A stretch of 64,000 nt of DNA from Phascolarctos cinereus (Eukaryota; Chordata; Mammalia; Diprotodontia; Phascolarctidae), in the NCBI RefSeq assembly GCF_002099425.1, contig NW_018343972.1, positions 434,001 to 498,000 of the forward strand, given 5' to 3'. The stretch's first letter is position 1, and each line of letters begins with the position of its first letter. The position numbers and the translations under genes are program-made. Under the pieces are notes generated by a model. The model did not search any database, had not been told where the DNA came from, and saw only the letters and a list, made by a program, of their open reading frames with translations. Positions 10,626 through 22,299 of this stretch are shown piece by piece.

Positions 10626-11505
10626 GCTATTACTATTGGGGGTGCCTTCATCCTCTCAGTCCCCCTAAGCTTGCAACCTAGATGTCATCCTCAAATCCTC
10701 ACCTTCTCTAACCACCTCCTCCTCTTGTCCCATATCCAATCTGAGGCCAAAACTTGTCTATTTTACCTTTGTAACATTTCTTGCATACATTCTCTTTTCC
10801 CATTGGATACTGCTACCACCCTGATACAGGCTCTCATCACATCATGCCTGGACTATCATGACAACCTATGGGTTTGTCTAGGCTGCCTGCTCCAGCCCAT
10901 TATTGGCTTAGCTCTCACAGTGATCTTTCTTAAGCATAGATCTGACCATATCACCACCCTCCCAACTTGAGAAACTCTAGTGGCTCCTTATCACTGGCCG
11001 AGAGGATCAAATATGAAATCCTCTTTTTTGGTGTTCAAAGCCCTTCCTAACCTGCCCTTTCCCTGCTTTCCAGCCTTCTTACATCTTACACTCTCCTCCC
11101 AAATATTCCTCCATGCAGTGTCACTGGTCTGTTCGTTACACAAGACACTGTATCTCAACTCCAGGAATTTTCTACGGCCATCCCCCCATGCTCAGAAGGT
11201 TCTCCTCCTCACCTCCACCTCTTGGCTTCCCTGGCTTTCTTCAAGTCCCACCTAAAACCTCATTTTCGACAAGACACCTTGCCAATCCCTCTTAATTCTA
11301 GTGTCTTCCTTCTATTGATTATTTCCAATTTATCCTATATATAGCTTGTTTATACACAGTTATCTGCATCTTGTCTCTTCCAACTGATTGTGAGCTCCTT
11401 CAGGGCAGTAACTGTATTTGCCTTTTTTTTTTGTTATCTCCTGCATTTAGCAAAGTGCCTGGCACACAGTAGGTGCTTGATAAATACTTATTGAGGTGGT
11501 AATAA
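10626..11505 (+). repeat. L2-type LINE, 3' portion to end
   Basis: Sense L2 text: 'gggggtgccttcatcctctcagtccccctaagcttgcaacctagatgtcatcctc' region, 'accaccctgatacaggctctcatcac', then 'gattgtgagctccttcagggc' and the tail 'cctggcacacagtaggtgc'. It is largely uninterrupted. Confidence 0.85.
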
Positions 11506-11507
11506 TA

Positions 11508-11638
11508 GCAGCTACCTCACAGAATTGCTGTGAAAATCAAATGAGGTAGTATTTGTAAAGACATTTAGTTCAGTGTGTGGCACGTGGTAGATTTTTAATA
11601 AATACTTACCTCTATTTATGTTATATCACTTATTGTAA
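11508..11638 (+). repeat. MIR SINE, 3' half
   Basis: 'ataatagcagctacctcacag', 'gtgaaaatcaaatgagg', 'gtgtggcacgtggtag' and 'ttaataaata' follow the second half of MIR. Confidence 0.8.
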
Positions 11639-11639
11639 A

Positions 11640-11795
11640 AACTAACAATTCTGAAAGACTTAAGAACTCTAAAAAACACAACGATCAACCACGATTCCAG
11701 AGGTCTGATGAAGAACACCACCCATATCATGACAGAGAAATGATGGACTAATTAATATGCAGAATAAAACATGACCAATGAGGGGAAAAAATATT
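11640..11795 (+). repeat. L1/HAL1-type 3' end fragment
   Basis: 'ctgaaagacttaagaactct', 'cgatcaaccacgattccaga' and 'ctgatgaagaacaccaccca' match the recurring L1/HAL1 3' untranslated motif also present at 13228, 20400, 24538 and 50040. Confidence 0.7.
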
Positions 11796-11799
11796 GATT

Positions 11800-12118
11800 G
11801 ATTGATTGACTATCCAATACAATATTAAAAATGCTACAAAATGTTGATAAGGGATGAAAAAGAAATAAAAATGATAAATATTAAAAAGGAAGAGATCAAG
11901 TAATGACACAATGATGTACCTAAAATATCAAAGAAAAATAACAAAATCACTTAGAGATAATAAGCCCAGCAAATTGGCAGGTTATAAGATATAATCACAA
12001 AAATCAATTCCATTCCTACATACCAGAAGCAGACAGATAATAAAATGGGGAGCTGGGAGGGAGAGGATCTCATTTATAAGAATCATTTTTAAAAACGAGT
12101 ATTAACCTGGAAAAAACC
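11800..12118 (+). repeat. L1 ORF2 fragment (RT C-terminal part)
   Basis: 'cttagagataataagcccagcaaattggcaggttataagatataatcac' and 'cattcctacataccagaagc' correspond to the L1 region after the RT catalytic box (K-x-AGYKIN...SxAFLY). It is collinear with the pieces at 8765 and 12950. Confidence 0.7.
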
Positions 12119-12129
12119 CCATAAAATCT

Positions 12130-12945
12130 TTATTTCAAGAACTAGCAATCTTTTTTCCCTGTGACATGCTCCTATATTCTACATACAAAATGATCATGCC
12201 CTTGATCTTACTAACACCTACAAGCATTCAACTTCAGTTTTCATGAACTCTGAAATTTCTTTATATGATCAAGTAATCATTATGCGAAAATATCTATAAA
12301 ACATTATTATACATATAAAGAGCTTAAATAATTGGAGATATAATCAATGTTCATGAATAAGCTGTGCCAACATAGTAAAATTATATCACTACTCAACTTA
12401 ATACATAGATTTTGTACTGTATAAATCATGTCAGCAAATGGATGTAGATTAAAATAAAGGCTTAAATGGATCTGCGTTCTTAATTGATGTGGATGTTTCT
12501 CCCACAACCTCACAACATCATGCCTTTCCATACTGTATGGATGTGTATGACTCTTATTCACGTCATCTCATGTGATGCTCTGACATCACGTATATATTAG
12601 AATGGCATGCAAGATGTACATCAGTCACCCCTATGCAACCATACACTAAGACCATCTTATATGATCACACATTTTTGATGACATCCTTATGCAGACTTTT
12701 CTTCATAGCTCTTTATTGTATCTTTCAGCTTGCTCATGCTCCAACCTCCAAGAAATCCAGCTTCAAAGCCTCATTGCTTCATGATGGTAACTGGACTCTG
12801 TAAGGCCATGCCAGTGAAGCAAAAGTTCTGCTAGGTTCTGCTGTCCTAAAAAGTCTTATAAATAGGGTGTCCATAACAAGCTGAGTAGGCTTTCAAAGGA
12901 GTGACCTTCCTAATTACAGAGAGACCAATTGACAGCAAGCTGGTC
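12130..12945. other. No feature identified
   Basis: AT-rich, apparently unique DNA that separates two L1 ORF2 pieces. No terminal repeats, tail or open frame of interest seen. Confidence 0.4.
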
Positions 12946-12949
12946 ATTT

Positions 12950-13227
12950 GATAATGAATTCTTTGACCATGGCAATCAATGATTTATGTAAAATAGTAAC
13001 CAAATTCATATGGAGTAATAAAAGGTCAAGATATAAAATGGAAATTGTTGGCCTTTTTAAAAAATAAGACTGAAGGAGGTTTAGGTATTGAGATATCAAA
13101 CTAAATTACAAAGCAGACCACTTAAATACATAAGATAAACAAATGTATATGCCAATCCAGTGTTTGGTGAATCCAAGAATATAAATTGCTGGGAAAATGA
13201 GAAAGCATTTTTGGAAAATAGGTTTAA
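12950..13227 (+). repeat. L1 ORF2 fragment (C-terminal)
   Basis: 'ccaaattcatatggagtaataaaaggtcaag' and 'ctgaaggaggtttaggtatt...atcaaactaaattacaaagcag' correspond to the L1 stretch KFIWN-x-KR-x-R...GGL-x-xPDxKLYYKA. It contains frame breaks. Confidence 0.75.
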
Positions 13228-13788
13228 TTGTACAAGCTGATGAAGAGTGAAGTTAATAGAACCAGAAAAACAACTGATATGATGACCACATTAAAGGAAG
13301 ACAACTATGAGAAACTTCAGAACTCTGATTAATAAAGTGGCCAATCACAACTTCAAAAGATTGATGATGATGCATACCTCTTGTTTCTTGACAAAGAGGT
13401 CACAGAATGAGACATATATTTTCAGATGTGGCCAACGTCTGACTGATTTGTTTCACTGGATTATGCTTATTTGTTTAAATAAGGGGTTCTATTTAGGGAT
13501 AAGGGAGAAGGATGTTAAGTTAGTAAGAAGTGAAAGAAATGCAAAAAAGGAAAAAATAAGAACAGCAATAAAGTACAGAAATTCAAATAAGAAAACAAAA
13601 TCAAATTCAGAAAGGGATACAAACAGGGCAATTTTGTTATTATTGTGATAAGTTTAATATATATGTTTTAAAAACAAAATGTACATAACAGAAGTCCCCA
13701 GTTTCATATATATTTTTGTTCTTTATGCATTGTAATGTTTGTTGATTATTGTTAATAAATAAATAATAAAAAAGAAGAAAGAAACTAG
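13228..13788 (+). repeat. L1/HAL1-type 3' end with A-rich tail
   Basis: It begins at 'ctgatgaagagtgaagttaatag' with 'aaccagaaaaacaac', runs through 'gaatgagacatatattttcagatgtggccaac' and 'ttatgcttatttg', and ends in an A-rich tail 'taataaataaataataaaaa' at about 13753-13773. It was inserted between two pieces of a different L1. Confidence 0.7.
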
Positions 13789-13789
13789 A

Positions 13790-14790
13790 TTTAGACTCAC
13801 ATCTTATGCCATTTAGCACAATAAGTCCTAAATGGACATGCAATATAAACAATCATACTGTAAACGTAAGTAAAGGAAAATAGAAGATTATATATTTCAC
13901 AACTGTAGACTAGGGAAGAGTGCATAACCAGATACAGGATAGGAGATTATAAAAAACAAAATAAACAATTTCAAAGATACACTATTTTTAAAAGCTTCTG
14001 TATACATGAAATCAACACATCTAGGATAAAAATCTTTGTATTACTATCTCAGATAAAAGTCTAAAACATCCAAAATCTGTAAGGAACTGAAACAAATCTG
14101 TAACTTTAAGAATTATTCTCCAATAGAAAAATATAAGATATGAATAATTTTCAAAAGAAAATATGCAAACTATAAATAGCTAAAAATATTATATCTAATG
14201 TAACTAAAAAGTATACCAAATGACTAATAATCAGAAAAATACAAATTAAAACAATTCTGAGGATGTTTCACACCCATCAAAAGTGAAAATTCTATACTAG
14301 AGGGACTGTAGGAAGATAGTTAACTAATCCATTTCTGATAGAATTATGAGTTGGTCCAATCATGCTAAAAATTGGTTGGGAATTATGCAGAAATTACCAA
14401 ATAACATGTTCATACACTTTGACTCAGGGAATCCTACTACTGGGTTTCTACCCTAAAGAGGTAAATGATAGCAAGAAATTATCTACAACATACAAAAATT
14501 GCACATTTGTAATAATAAAAACCTGGGAACGAAATTATGTCCAACAACTGGGAATGACTTAACAAATTGTGGTACATAATGAAATAGGATTGTATTGTAA
14601 AGAATGATGAATATTAAAAATTCAGAGAAAGATGGGAAGACTAACACGAAATGACACAGAGCAAAAAGGCAAACATACCCCCAACATATGTAATAACAAC
14701 AATAAAAATAAAGTCAATAGTAACATGCAGCAGAACTCAAAGACCTGAAAAATAATGATACCAAACAATTGAGATTCAGTAATCTAATGC
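13790..14790 (+). repeat. L1 ORF2 C-terminus and 3' region
   Basis: 'agatttagactcacatcttatgcc' near 13790 starts the last ORF2 part. Later 'aaatacaaattaaaacaattctgagg', 'tttgactcagggaatcctactactgg' and 'tacataatgaaataggattg' match the marsupial L1 stretch up to the ORF2 stop and beyond. Conceptual reading contains many stops. Confidence 0.8.
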
Positions 14791-15036
14791 AGGGCCAACA
14801 GGGCCCAGGGCTGAAGTTTGGGGAGAAGGGAAAAAAGGGGAGAAAGAAACATCCTTGTGCCCTGCAATAACCACTGTTTCTGTAGCCCTCCTCCCGGTGT
14901 TGGTATACAGGATAGCCACCACTAACCTCAACCTTGACAGTACAATGCCCACTGTCCTGGGACACAGGATGCTCCTTTCAAGTGCATCTGTACCCATCCG
15001 TGGTGGCACTATTCTCTTTGCCAAAAAAAAAACTGA

Positions 15037-15296
15037 CAAAAGTTGTTGTTGTTGTTGTTCAGTCATTGCAAGTGTGTCCAACACTTTGTGACTCCATTTG
15101 GGGTTTTCTTGGCAAAGATACTTGATTGGTTTGCCATTTCCTTCTCCAGTTCATTTTACAGATGAGGAAACTGAGGTAAATGAGGTTAAGTGACTTGCCC
15201 AGGGTCACACAGCTTATAAGTGTCTGAGGCTGGGTTTGAACTCAGTCTTCCTGACTTCAAGTCCAGCGCTCTACCTACTATACCATACTGCTTCTC
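15037..15296 (-). repeat. Mar1-type CORE-SINE, antisense
   Basis: The (GTT)n head 'ttgttgttgttgttgttcagtcatt' is followed by 'ggggttttcttggcaaagat', 'acagatgaggaaactgagg', 'cccagggtcacacagctt' and 'ctctacctactataccat'. It is full length. Confidence 0.92.
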
Positions 15297-15364
15297 CTGA
15301 CCATCGTCTTGGTCCCCTGACCAAGAACTGAGTTGTCAGCGTTGCCTGAGAGCTCTGTTTAACA

Positions 15365-16150
15365 TTTAACAAATTTAACAAATATTTAAGTTTCAAAGGC
15401 ACCACATAGGTGCCAGGGATGCAAAAATAAAAACACAGCAATGGGCATGAAAGAAGTTACACCTTGCCATGGGCATATGTGTACAAAGGTAAATTAATAT
15501 AGAGCAGTGCCCTAAGGGTGGGCAGCTAGATGGCACAGTAGATAGAGTACCAGGCCTAGCATCTGGAAGATGAATCTTCTGAGTTCAAATCCAGCCTCAG
15601 ACACTTACTAGCCAGGTTTGCCTCTGTTTGCCTCTGTTTCCTCATCTGTAAAATGAGCTGAAGAGGGAAATGGCAAACCACTCCAGCATCTTTGCCAAAT
15701 GGGGTCATGAAGAGTCAAACATGACTGAAAAATGATTGAGTGTCATGAGGGACATTATTAGTCCCTGACCACAGTTAGACCTTGGCTTAGATATTAATTT
15801 GTGAACCATGCAGTGGATGGATTGGAGAAAGGAGACTATGGAAGAAGGGAGGCCCATTAGGAGGTGATGATAATAATATAGGCAAAGGATGAAGTGACTC
15901 ATAGCTAATGAGGTAGCTACCTGAGAGCTGAAAAGGGGACCAATGTGAGAGACAGGAAGACAGAATTGACCAGACTTGTCAAAAGACTGACCCTGTGCAA
16001 TGAGAGAGAAGTTAGAATTGAAGATAAGAGAGATTATGAACCTAGCTGACTAGAAAGATACTGGCACCCTTGACAAAAATAGGGAACTTTGAGGAAGATA
16101 TGGTTTTGATATGTTATGTTTGAGTTTCAGAGCTAGCTAATGATGGTGGG
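15365..16150 (-). repeat. L2-type LINE, antisense, split by Mar1
   Basis: The L2 3' end is read in reverse from 'aacaaatatttaag ... caccacataggtgccagggatgc'. After the SINE at 15526-15742 it continues with 'ggaggcccattaggaggtgatgat', 'gaattgaccagacttgtc' and 'gacaaaaatagggaac'. Confidence 0.75.
15526..15742 (+). repeat. Mar1-type CORE-SINE inside L2
   Basis: Head 'gggcagctagatggcacag', body 'gttcaaatccagcctcag' and tail 'atggggtcatgaagagtc' followed by 'aaacatgactgaaa'. A deletion in the core removes part of the 'gtgtgaccctggg' region, and 'tttgcctctg' is tandemly doubled. Confidence 0.9.
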
Positions 16151-16684
16151 GTGGTAACTTTCACTGAAATAGAAGGGTGGTTTTAACACAACCTACCAAA
16201 AATGTTTTCCATTTGAAACTTTAGAGCAGTAGGTGTCTAAACACCTTCTCTGGACTGTGGCATGACCCATGGGCATAACCAGTTGGAGAGTGGGAAGATG
16301 GTTCACATCCAGTATTCCCTGTGACAGCCAGTGGTGGGTCTTGTTTCCAATTATATTGGCCCCTTCATGAATTATAGCACAACTATTCCCCTTCTTGTGG
16401 CTGGTCCCCCTGGCTATGCAGGCTCTCAGCCTCTCCCCTTGTACCTCAGACATCATCCCCTCAGGGAAAACAGAAGCCTCTTAGGTCAGACAGCAACCAC
16501 TTTAAACCGCTATTCAGGGACTACTGAGAAAATCTCTGCCTCATCTCCACCTCTAACATGCCCCTAAATCACCTCATACCTGTAACTGGTAACCCTTAGC
16601 TCTTGGTAAGGCCTTCCCCTCTCCCCATTTTTTGTTTTTGGTGAGACAGAATGAGAAACATTCATACAATATCTACCCAAACCT
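16151..16684. other. No feature identified
   Basis: Moderate-GC DNA with no recognisable repeat or exon. Confidence 0.4.
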
Positions 16685-16915
16685 AACCTTCCTCTAAACC
16701 TCACCATTTCTGTTCCATTCCCTCAGGTGCTCAACCTTTTTATTATCCTTCACACCTTACTCACCTGAAACTACTCTCTTCAAAATTACCATGATAATTT
16801 AATTTCTAATGACTTCAGTCTTCATCCTGCTTGACCTCTCTGCACCATTTCACACTGTTAACTAACTTCTTCTCCTAAATGTATATTTTTTCTTCTCTGG
16901 GTTGCTGAAAAACCA
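16685..16915 (+). repeat. L2-type LINE ORF2 fragment
   Basis: 'gaaactactctcttcaaaattacc', 'cttcatcctgcttgacctctctgc' and 'ttcacactgttaac' match the L2 RT region (…[12 protein letters not shown]…LLDLSAAFDTV). The fragment is short. Confidence 0.65.
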
Positions 16916-17528
16916 CCTATAAAAATTAAAACACTTGAAAACAGAAATTTTCTTTCTTGTTTAGAAAACATCTCCCAAAGAGTTTCAGTGAGTTTTGAAT
17001 TAGGTTGCTCTAATTAGATTGTAAGAGCAACTGATGGATAATAGGAAAGATAGATATTTATTAGCTGAATTTCAATAAAACCTTTGCTTAATTAGTGGAT
17101 GATTATCACAACTGGGTAAACATAGCCAAGAATGTGCTTCTTCCATTTGGAGGTAGGTATCTTTATGAGATATTTTTTTCAGTTATGACAACCATTAAAA
17201 CCAAGAAGGGAAATAAACTGAACTTGCAACTAGTTCTTCAAGTCACTGTATTACAAAGTGTTCAAACCAATACTTTAACAATGAAGCATTGTTTTTAATG
17301 AGATCATATTGCTCTCATTAAAATATCATGACTAGTAATATTTTACAGAGAGCAAAATGAGTTTTTGCACCATTAAGGAAAACGTTATTTCCAAAATTGT
17401 ATTTTATCTTTATGTTATCCTTCTAAAATTTTTATGTAACTTAACTAATGCACATAATTATTAATACTATAGCATATGTATATAATTTATAAATACAAAT
17501 ACACACATATATTTATGAAAAAATATAC
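16916..17528. other. AT-rich, no feature identified
   Basis: Sequence with over 65 percent A+T by eye, and TATA-type runs near 17470-17530 next to the start of the HAL1-like element. Confidence 0.4.
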
Positions 17529-18620
17529 AAGGTAGAGGCAGAGACAAGATGATGGCACGGTAGGAAGAAGTACAGTGAGCCTTGCTCCACAAACACCTCC
17601 AAACAGACCCAGAAAATGTCAGATCAAATTCTGCTGGAGAAATCCACAAAACATCCCAGTGAGTCATTTGTCTACCCGGTTTGGCACAGGGGAACAGACA
17701 GGAAGGGCTGTGGACACAGAACGGGGTGAGCCGGGAGCATTAAAGCACCCAGGAAAAGGCTGTGCATCAGGGCAAGAAGGGGTCCAAGACCCTTAATGGG
17801 ACACCCCAGGCCTATAAAACCAATCACTGTGATGGTGCCAGTGCTGACAGCTTTGTTGCCCAATACCTAGTTCTGGGTCACAGATGTAGAGAGAAAGAGA
17901 CTTGCCCAGGGTAGTGGCATTCTAGGTAGAGAGGCTTAGGGCTGCAAATGGAGAAACTAGGAAGTTTAGAAGTCAGCAGCAGCGGCAATAGTGGTGGTGC
18001 TCAGTCTCCCGGGCAGAACAGAGTCTAACTGAAAGCGTCTAGCCCAGCCTGCAGAGGAATGAGCAAGACAGGAAACTCATACCAAAGGAAAGCCTACAAT
18101 TCTACCACTCTGATGAAAAAAGCTTTGCAAAGGGCTGAATGGGGTGGAATCCAGAAATATCTTCTCTTCCACTGACCCAAACTCAGGTCAGGAGAAATCA
18201 GAGCTCAGACTAGGTGGCTAGCTGTTAGATTTCGTCCTGGATTAGACCACTTTGGGAGCACTTAAAGCTTGCAGGTCCCCATCCTGTCTGTGAGACCCCA
18301 GAATAATACAAGATTTGCTATTCCAAGAAAGCAGCAACATGACCAGCCTTGACCTTCCCTCCAGAAATGTGGCAGAGCTCAGGCCTAACATTAAGTGAAA
18401 TCAGGAAGTAAGCCAGAAGACTGGGCAAGCAAAAAAGGGATCCTACCATAATGATCAATTACGGTGGCAGAGACACTTAAGACAAAATGCAAAAGAGAAT
18501 GACTCCAAAACATCTACCAGCAATGCCTCACAGCCTGGGCACACACTCAACTGGAATTCCTGGAAAAGATGGAGCAAGAGTTTTCAAAAGGCTAGAAAAG
18601 GTTTCTACAAACTAAATGAG

Positions 18621-18765
18621 ATGGGGCAAGTAGGTGGTGCAGTGAATAGAGCAAAAGGACCGGAGTTCAAATTCGGCCACAGACACTTACTAGCAGTATG
18701 AACTCTGGGCAAGTCACTCAATCCCAATTGCCAATTAATCAACCGATCAATGAATAAATGGAATG
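18621..18765 (+). repeat. tRNA-derived marsupial SINE inside the HAL1-like element
   Basis: 'ggggcaagtaggtggtgcagtg', 'ggagttcaaattcggccac', 'ctgggcaagtcactcaatccc' are the box A/box B-containing head and body of the tRNA-headed SINE. Confidence 0.85.
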
Positions 18766-20041
18766 AAAACACTTAAGAAAAAAGGGAAAAGCAATGAGAG
18801 CTATGGAAGAAAGAAGTGGAAAGGGAATTAACAGCCTTACACAATAGGTACAAAACCCTACTCAAACAACAAATTCTTTAAAAATTCAAATGGATAAATA
18901 GAAGCCAATGACAATGAGGTAATGAAAAAAAAACTAAAACAGTCAAAAGACTGGAAAAAAAAATAGAAGAAAATGTGCAGTATTTCATAGCAAAAACAAC
19001 TGAGCCAAAAAATAGACTGAGAAGAAAAAAAACTTAAGAATCATTGCCCTATCTGAACATTATGACTGGAAAAAGAGCCTAGACATCATAATTTAAGAAA
19101 TCTTAAAAGAAAACCACCCACGTCTCTCAGAACCAGAAGACAAAGTAGAGAAAGAATCCACTAGTCACTTCCTGAAAGAAACTCCAAAATGAAAACTCCC
19201 AGGAAAATCACAGCCAAAATTCAGAGTTTCCATGTCAAAGGAAAAGTGCTGTTAGCAGTCAGAAAGAAAGAATTCAAGTCCTGGAGGAACCACAGTCAAG
19301 ATCACACACGATTTAGCAGCCACCATTTTAATGGAGCAGAGAACATAGAATATGGCAGTCTATGAGACAAAAAAAAAAATGAGCTTACCACCAAGAATAA
19401 CTTTCACAGAAAAACTGAATATAATTCTACAGGGGAAAAAAATGAACCCTTAATGGAACAGAGGACTTCCAAGCATTCCTGATAAAAAGATCAGAGCTGT
19501 ATAGAAACTTTGAAGTGCAAACACAGGAGTGGAGAGAAGCATAAAAAGATAAGTATGAATGAACAATGATGAAACCCCAACCAAGGATAAACTATTTTAT
19601 ATTCAAATATGGGGAAATGATATATGCGTCTCCGCTGAACCCTACCATCATCAGGTTCATGGAGAGAGTCCAGATGAACAAGTCCTGGGAGTCGTTCTGT
19701 TATGTCTTGATGATCTTAAGAAAAAAATGCAAAGACAGAGGAAGAGGAATATACTGGAGTTGGTCAGGGAAGATTAGGGGAAACATCTCATATGATCAGA
19801 GTGCACAAGAAGACACCTACATAAATAAGGAGAAGGGGACAGGGGCTGACAGTGGAAGCTCACTCTCATCTGAACTGGTGAAAACAAGGAAGAATACACA
19901 TATACGCACATACATACACACACACACACACACCTACATGCACACATTTACAGACTTGGGTACAGAAATACATTTCACTCAACAGAGAAATAGGAGGGAA
20001 AGTAGGCAGGATGGGGAGGGGAAATTAGAGAGAAGGTAGTT

Positions 20042-20285
20042 TAATGCAGACAGCTAGGTGAAACAGTGGAAATACAGCACAGACAGAGTGCTGGGCTTGG
20101 GGTCAAGAAGACTCACACTTATTAGCTGTGTGACCCTGGGCATGTCACTTAACCCTGTTTGCCTCAGCTTCCTCATCTATAAAATAAACTGGAGAAGGAC
20201 ATAGCAAACCATTCTGGTATCTCTGCCAAGAAAACCCCAAATAGGGTTACAAAGAGTCAGATATGGTTAAAAAAAATGGCTATTC
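20042..20285 (+). repeat. Mar1-type CORE-SINE inside the HAL1-like element
   Basis: Head 'cagctaggtgaaacagtgg', core 'gctgtgtgaccctgggcatg', tail 'aaaaccccaaatagggttac' and 'gagtcagatatggtta'. It is full length. Confidence 0.9.
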
Positions 20286-20629
20286 AACAACAGGAAAAAT
20301 TTAAAGGAAGGATTAGTCCTAAGCAAAGCAAACTCTAGAGATGTACAAAAATATTTCTAACTCTTTTTGAGATGACAAAGAAGGAGAATCTAAGAAGGTA
20401 CTCATAATTTGGGGAATGGCTAAACAAGTTATACTATATAAATATGATGGAATACTATTGTGCTGAATTCTTATCAGCATAATGATCAATGAGGATTCCA
20501 GAAAACTGATGATGAAAAACGTACCTCCTGATAAAAAGGTGAAGGGCTCAAAATGCAGAATCAGACAAATATTTTTTGGACATGGTCAATATGGAAATTT
20601 GTTTTGATTTACTACATATACTTGTAATG

Positions 20630-20860
20630 GGGGAAAAAGATCAAATGAGCTAATAACTCAGGCATCATGGGAGTCTTCCAGCAGAGGCAAGATTACCAGT
20701 TTTCAGAGATGTAGCAGAGGATAATCCTGCTCAGGCACAAGTTGGACTAGATAATTTCTAAGGCATCTTCCAATTCAACTTCAGATTCATGCCTGACTAA
20801 GCTAATTTCCCCAATGGGGGAGAGGAGTAGGGCAGTGTTACTAAAAATAGCATTATGCAT
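20630..20860. other. Insert in the HAL1-like 3' end
   Basis: The 3'-end motif is present twice in diverged form ('ctacatatacttgtaatggg' before, 'ttatgcatatttgtaacagg' after). The material between contains 'agttggactagataatttctaaggc', which is a THER1/MIR-type tail. The mechanism is unclear. Confidence 0.45.
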
Positions 20861-20999
20861 ATTTGTAACAGGTTTTGTTTTTCTTACTTTTTCAATGGGT
20901 GGGGAGAGGAGGGTGAGAGGGAGAGAATTAGGAACTGAAAATAAAATATAAAATTGAATTTAAAAAAATAAAAAGAAGCATGGTGGTGGTGGGGAGGAG

Positions 21000-21205
21000 G
21001 GGTTTCATGCTAAAAATTCTTACTGATGAGAGGTCCAGCTCTAGTCCTCTTGATCTACATCTTGCCACTGGTCCTAGATGGCTCCAGAGGTTGGTGACCT
21101 TGCACAGTTGTCCCTCACTTAAATCCAATTCATTTGCAAATCATGGCATCATCTTCCTGATGTCATGGTCCTCTTTAAGAATGAAGGACAAATAACAACA
21201 ATCTT
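21000..21205 (+). repeat. Marsupial SINE with RTE-like (acaa)n tail
   Basis: 'ggtgaccttgcacagttgtccctcac', 'cttcctgatgtcatggtcctc' and the ending 'aatgaaggacaaataacaac' match an abundant marsupial repeat that ends in short ACAA repeats, the style of RTE-mobilised elements. I am sure of the repeat, less sure of the mobilising clade. Confidence 0.7.
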
Positions 21206-21359
21206 ACTGATGGAGTGGGAGATTTAAAAAAAAAAAAAGATTGAAGACCACTGCTCTAGAGAACAGTCAACTTTGTCCTGTAGATGAATAAACCTTTTCG
21301 AATGAATTACACACCAAAAGAATAACTAAGAGAAATAAATGATGCTCCTGACTCTGAAG

Positions 21360-21495
21360 TTAAATTCTACCTGGAATGTTCACTACTGTTTGATCCTGGG
21401 CATTTATTTCAACTCCTTAAACCTCGATTTTTAAAATAAGAGGATTGAACAAGATGGCCTCAGAGTTCTCTTCCAAGCTTTAAATCTCTGACCCT
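21360..21495 (+). repeat. THER1/MIR-type SINE fragment
   Basis: 'tgatcctgggcatttatttcaactccttaaacctcg' leads to 'ggattgaacaagatggcctcagagttctcttccaagc', the typical THER1 3' end. Confidence 0.7.
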
Positions 21496-22040
21496 AAGGC
21501 CTGAGAGATTTTAGGGGAAAGGAAAAGGAAAGGTGGAGGGTAAGATATGCAAATGGCACTAAGTATCTCCTTTGACAGATGGGTTTAGGAAGGCTCTCCC
21601 TAACCCGACCCTCTAAGGTAGTGCACAGAGCAGTGGTTATAATGGGAACACACCAGGTTTGGTTCCCATTCATTTGGTTAAAGGAAACTGATGAACAAGA
21701 ACAAAAGGTCATCATACCAAAACAAGGTTTGGTTCTTAGTGAAGATGGCTTCAAAATGTTCCCTTTCTGGTCCAAGTGGCAGGAAGCCCAAGCTAAGCTC
21801 TTGCTACATGCAGCAGGCACAAGAACTCGCTACCCCCTTTATCACCAGCACACCATGACATGTTCCTAGCTGTCGTCTCATGTTCCACAGGAAAACACCA
21901 GAAGCACCTCTGTTTCTACAGGCCACAGGCCATAAACCACAGCATCTGTTGAATCACCAACCATTACCCACGTAAGTGGTTATGCAGGGTGGGGCCAAGG
22001 CAAAGGTGTAGATGAGGGGAAGGGATGGAAGGGGGGGAAA
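21496..22040. other. No feature identified (unique intronic DNA)
   Basis: A 96-codon open stretch exists on the plus strand (21579-21869) but shows no family motif and lacks flanking splice signals that would make it an exon of the minus-strand gene. Chance is the simplest explanation. Confidence 0.4.
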
Positions 22041-22042
22041 TG

Positions 22043-22297
22043 GGTATTTATTACACATTTACTATATGCCAGGCACCGTGCAAAGCACTTTTTACAAATA
22101 TTATCTCATTCAATCCTCAAGACAACCCTGAGAGAAAGGTGCTATTATCCTCATTTTATGGTGGAGGAAACCAAGACAGAGGTTAAGTGACTTGCCCAGG
22201 CTCACACAGCTAGGCAGTGTCTGGGGCTGGATTTTAACTCAGATCTTCTGGACTCCAGGCCCAGCAGTCTATCCGATGCACCACCTAACTGCCCAGG
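22043..22297 (-). repeat. MIR SINE, antisense, full length
   Basis: 'tatatgccaggcaccgtgc', 'ttacaaatattatctcattc', 'gaggaaaccaagacagaggttaagtgacttgcc' and 'gcaccacctaactgccc' span the whole family in reverse. Confidence 0.92.
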
Positions 22298-22299
22298 GA

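Larger units (their letters stand above)
17531..20985 (+). repeat. HAL1-like (ORF1-only L1) element, long copy
   Basis: It starts with a leader near 'gaggcagagacaagatgatgg' and then carries a decayed L1 ORF1-like frame. NRLRRKK at 19011-19031 corresponds to the RSRRNN...IIGxPE box, ERIH at 19150-19161 to the RIHR motif, and TPRKITAKIQSF further on to the TPRxIIxKF block. No EN/RT region follows. Instead a polypurine/CA-rich 3' untranslated region and the recurring 3' end 'cctcctgataaaaaggtgaagg' lead to an A-rich tail near 20940-20975. It is interrupted by a tRNA-SINE, a Mar1 and a short unidentified insert. Confidence 0.7.

Noticed and set aside
14790-15030. Possible processed gene piece
   Set aside because: A 78-codon plus-strand frame exists, but nothing in it matches a family I know and there is no tail or target duplication.
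19566-20039. 157-codon plus-strand frame
   Set aside because: Falls in the 3' region of the HAL1-like element, partly through a CA repeat; no ORF1 motif there.
21579-21869. 96-codon plus-strand frame in unique DNA
   Set aside because: No recognised domain or splice sites; length is within chance.
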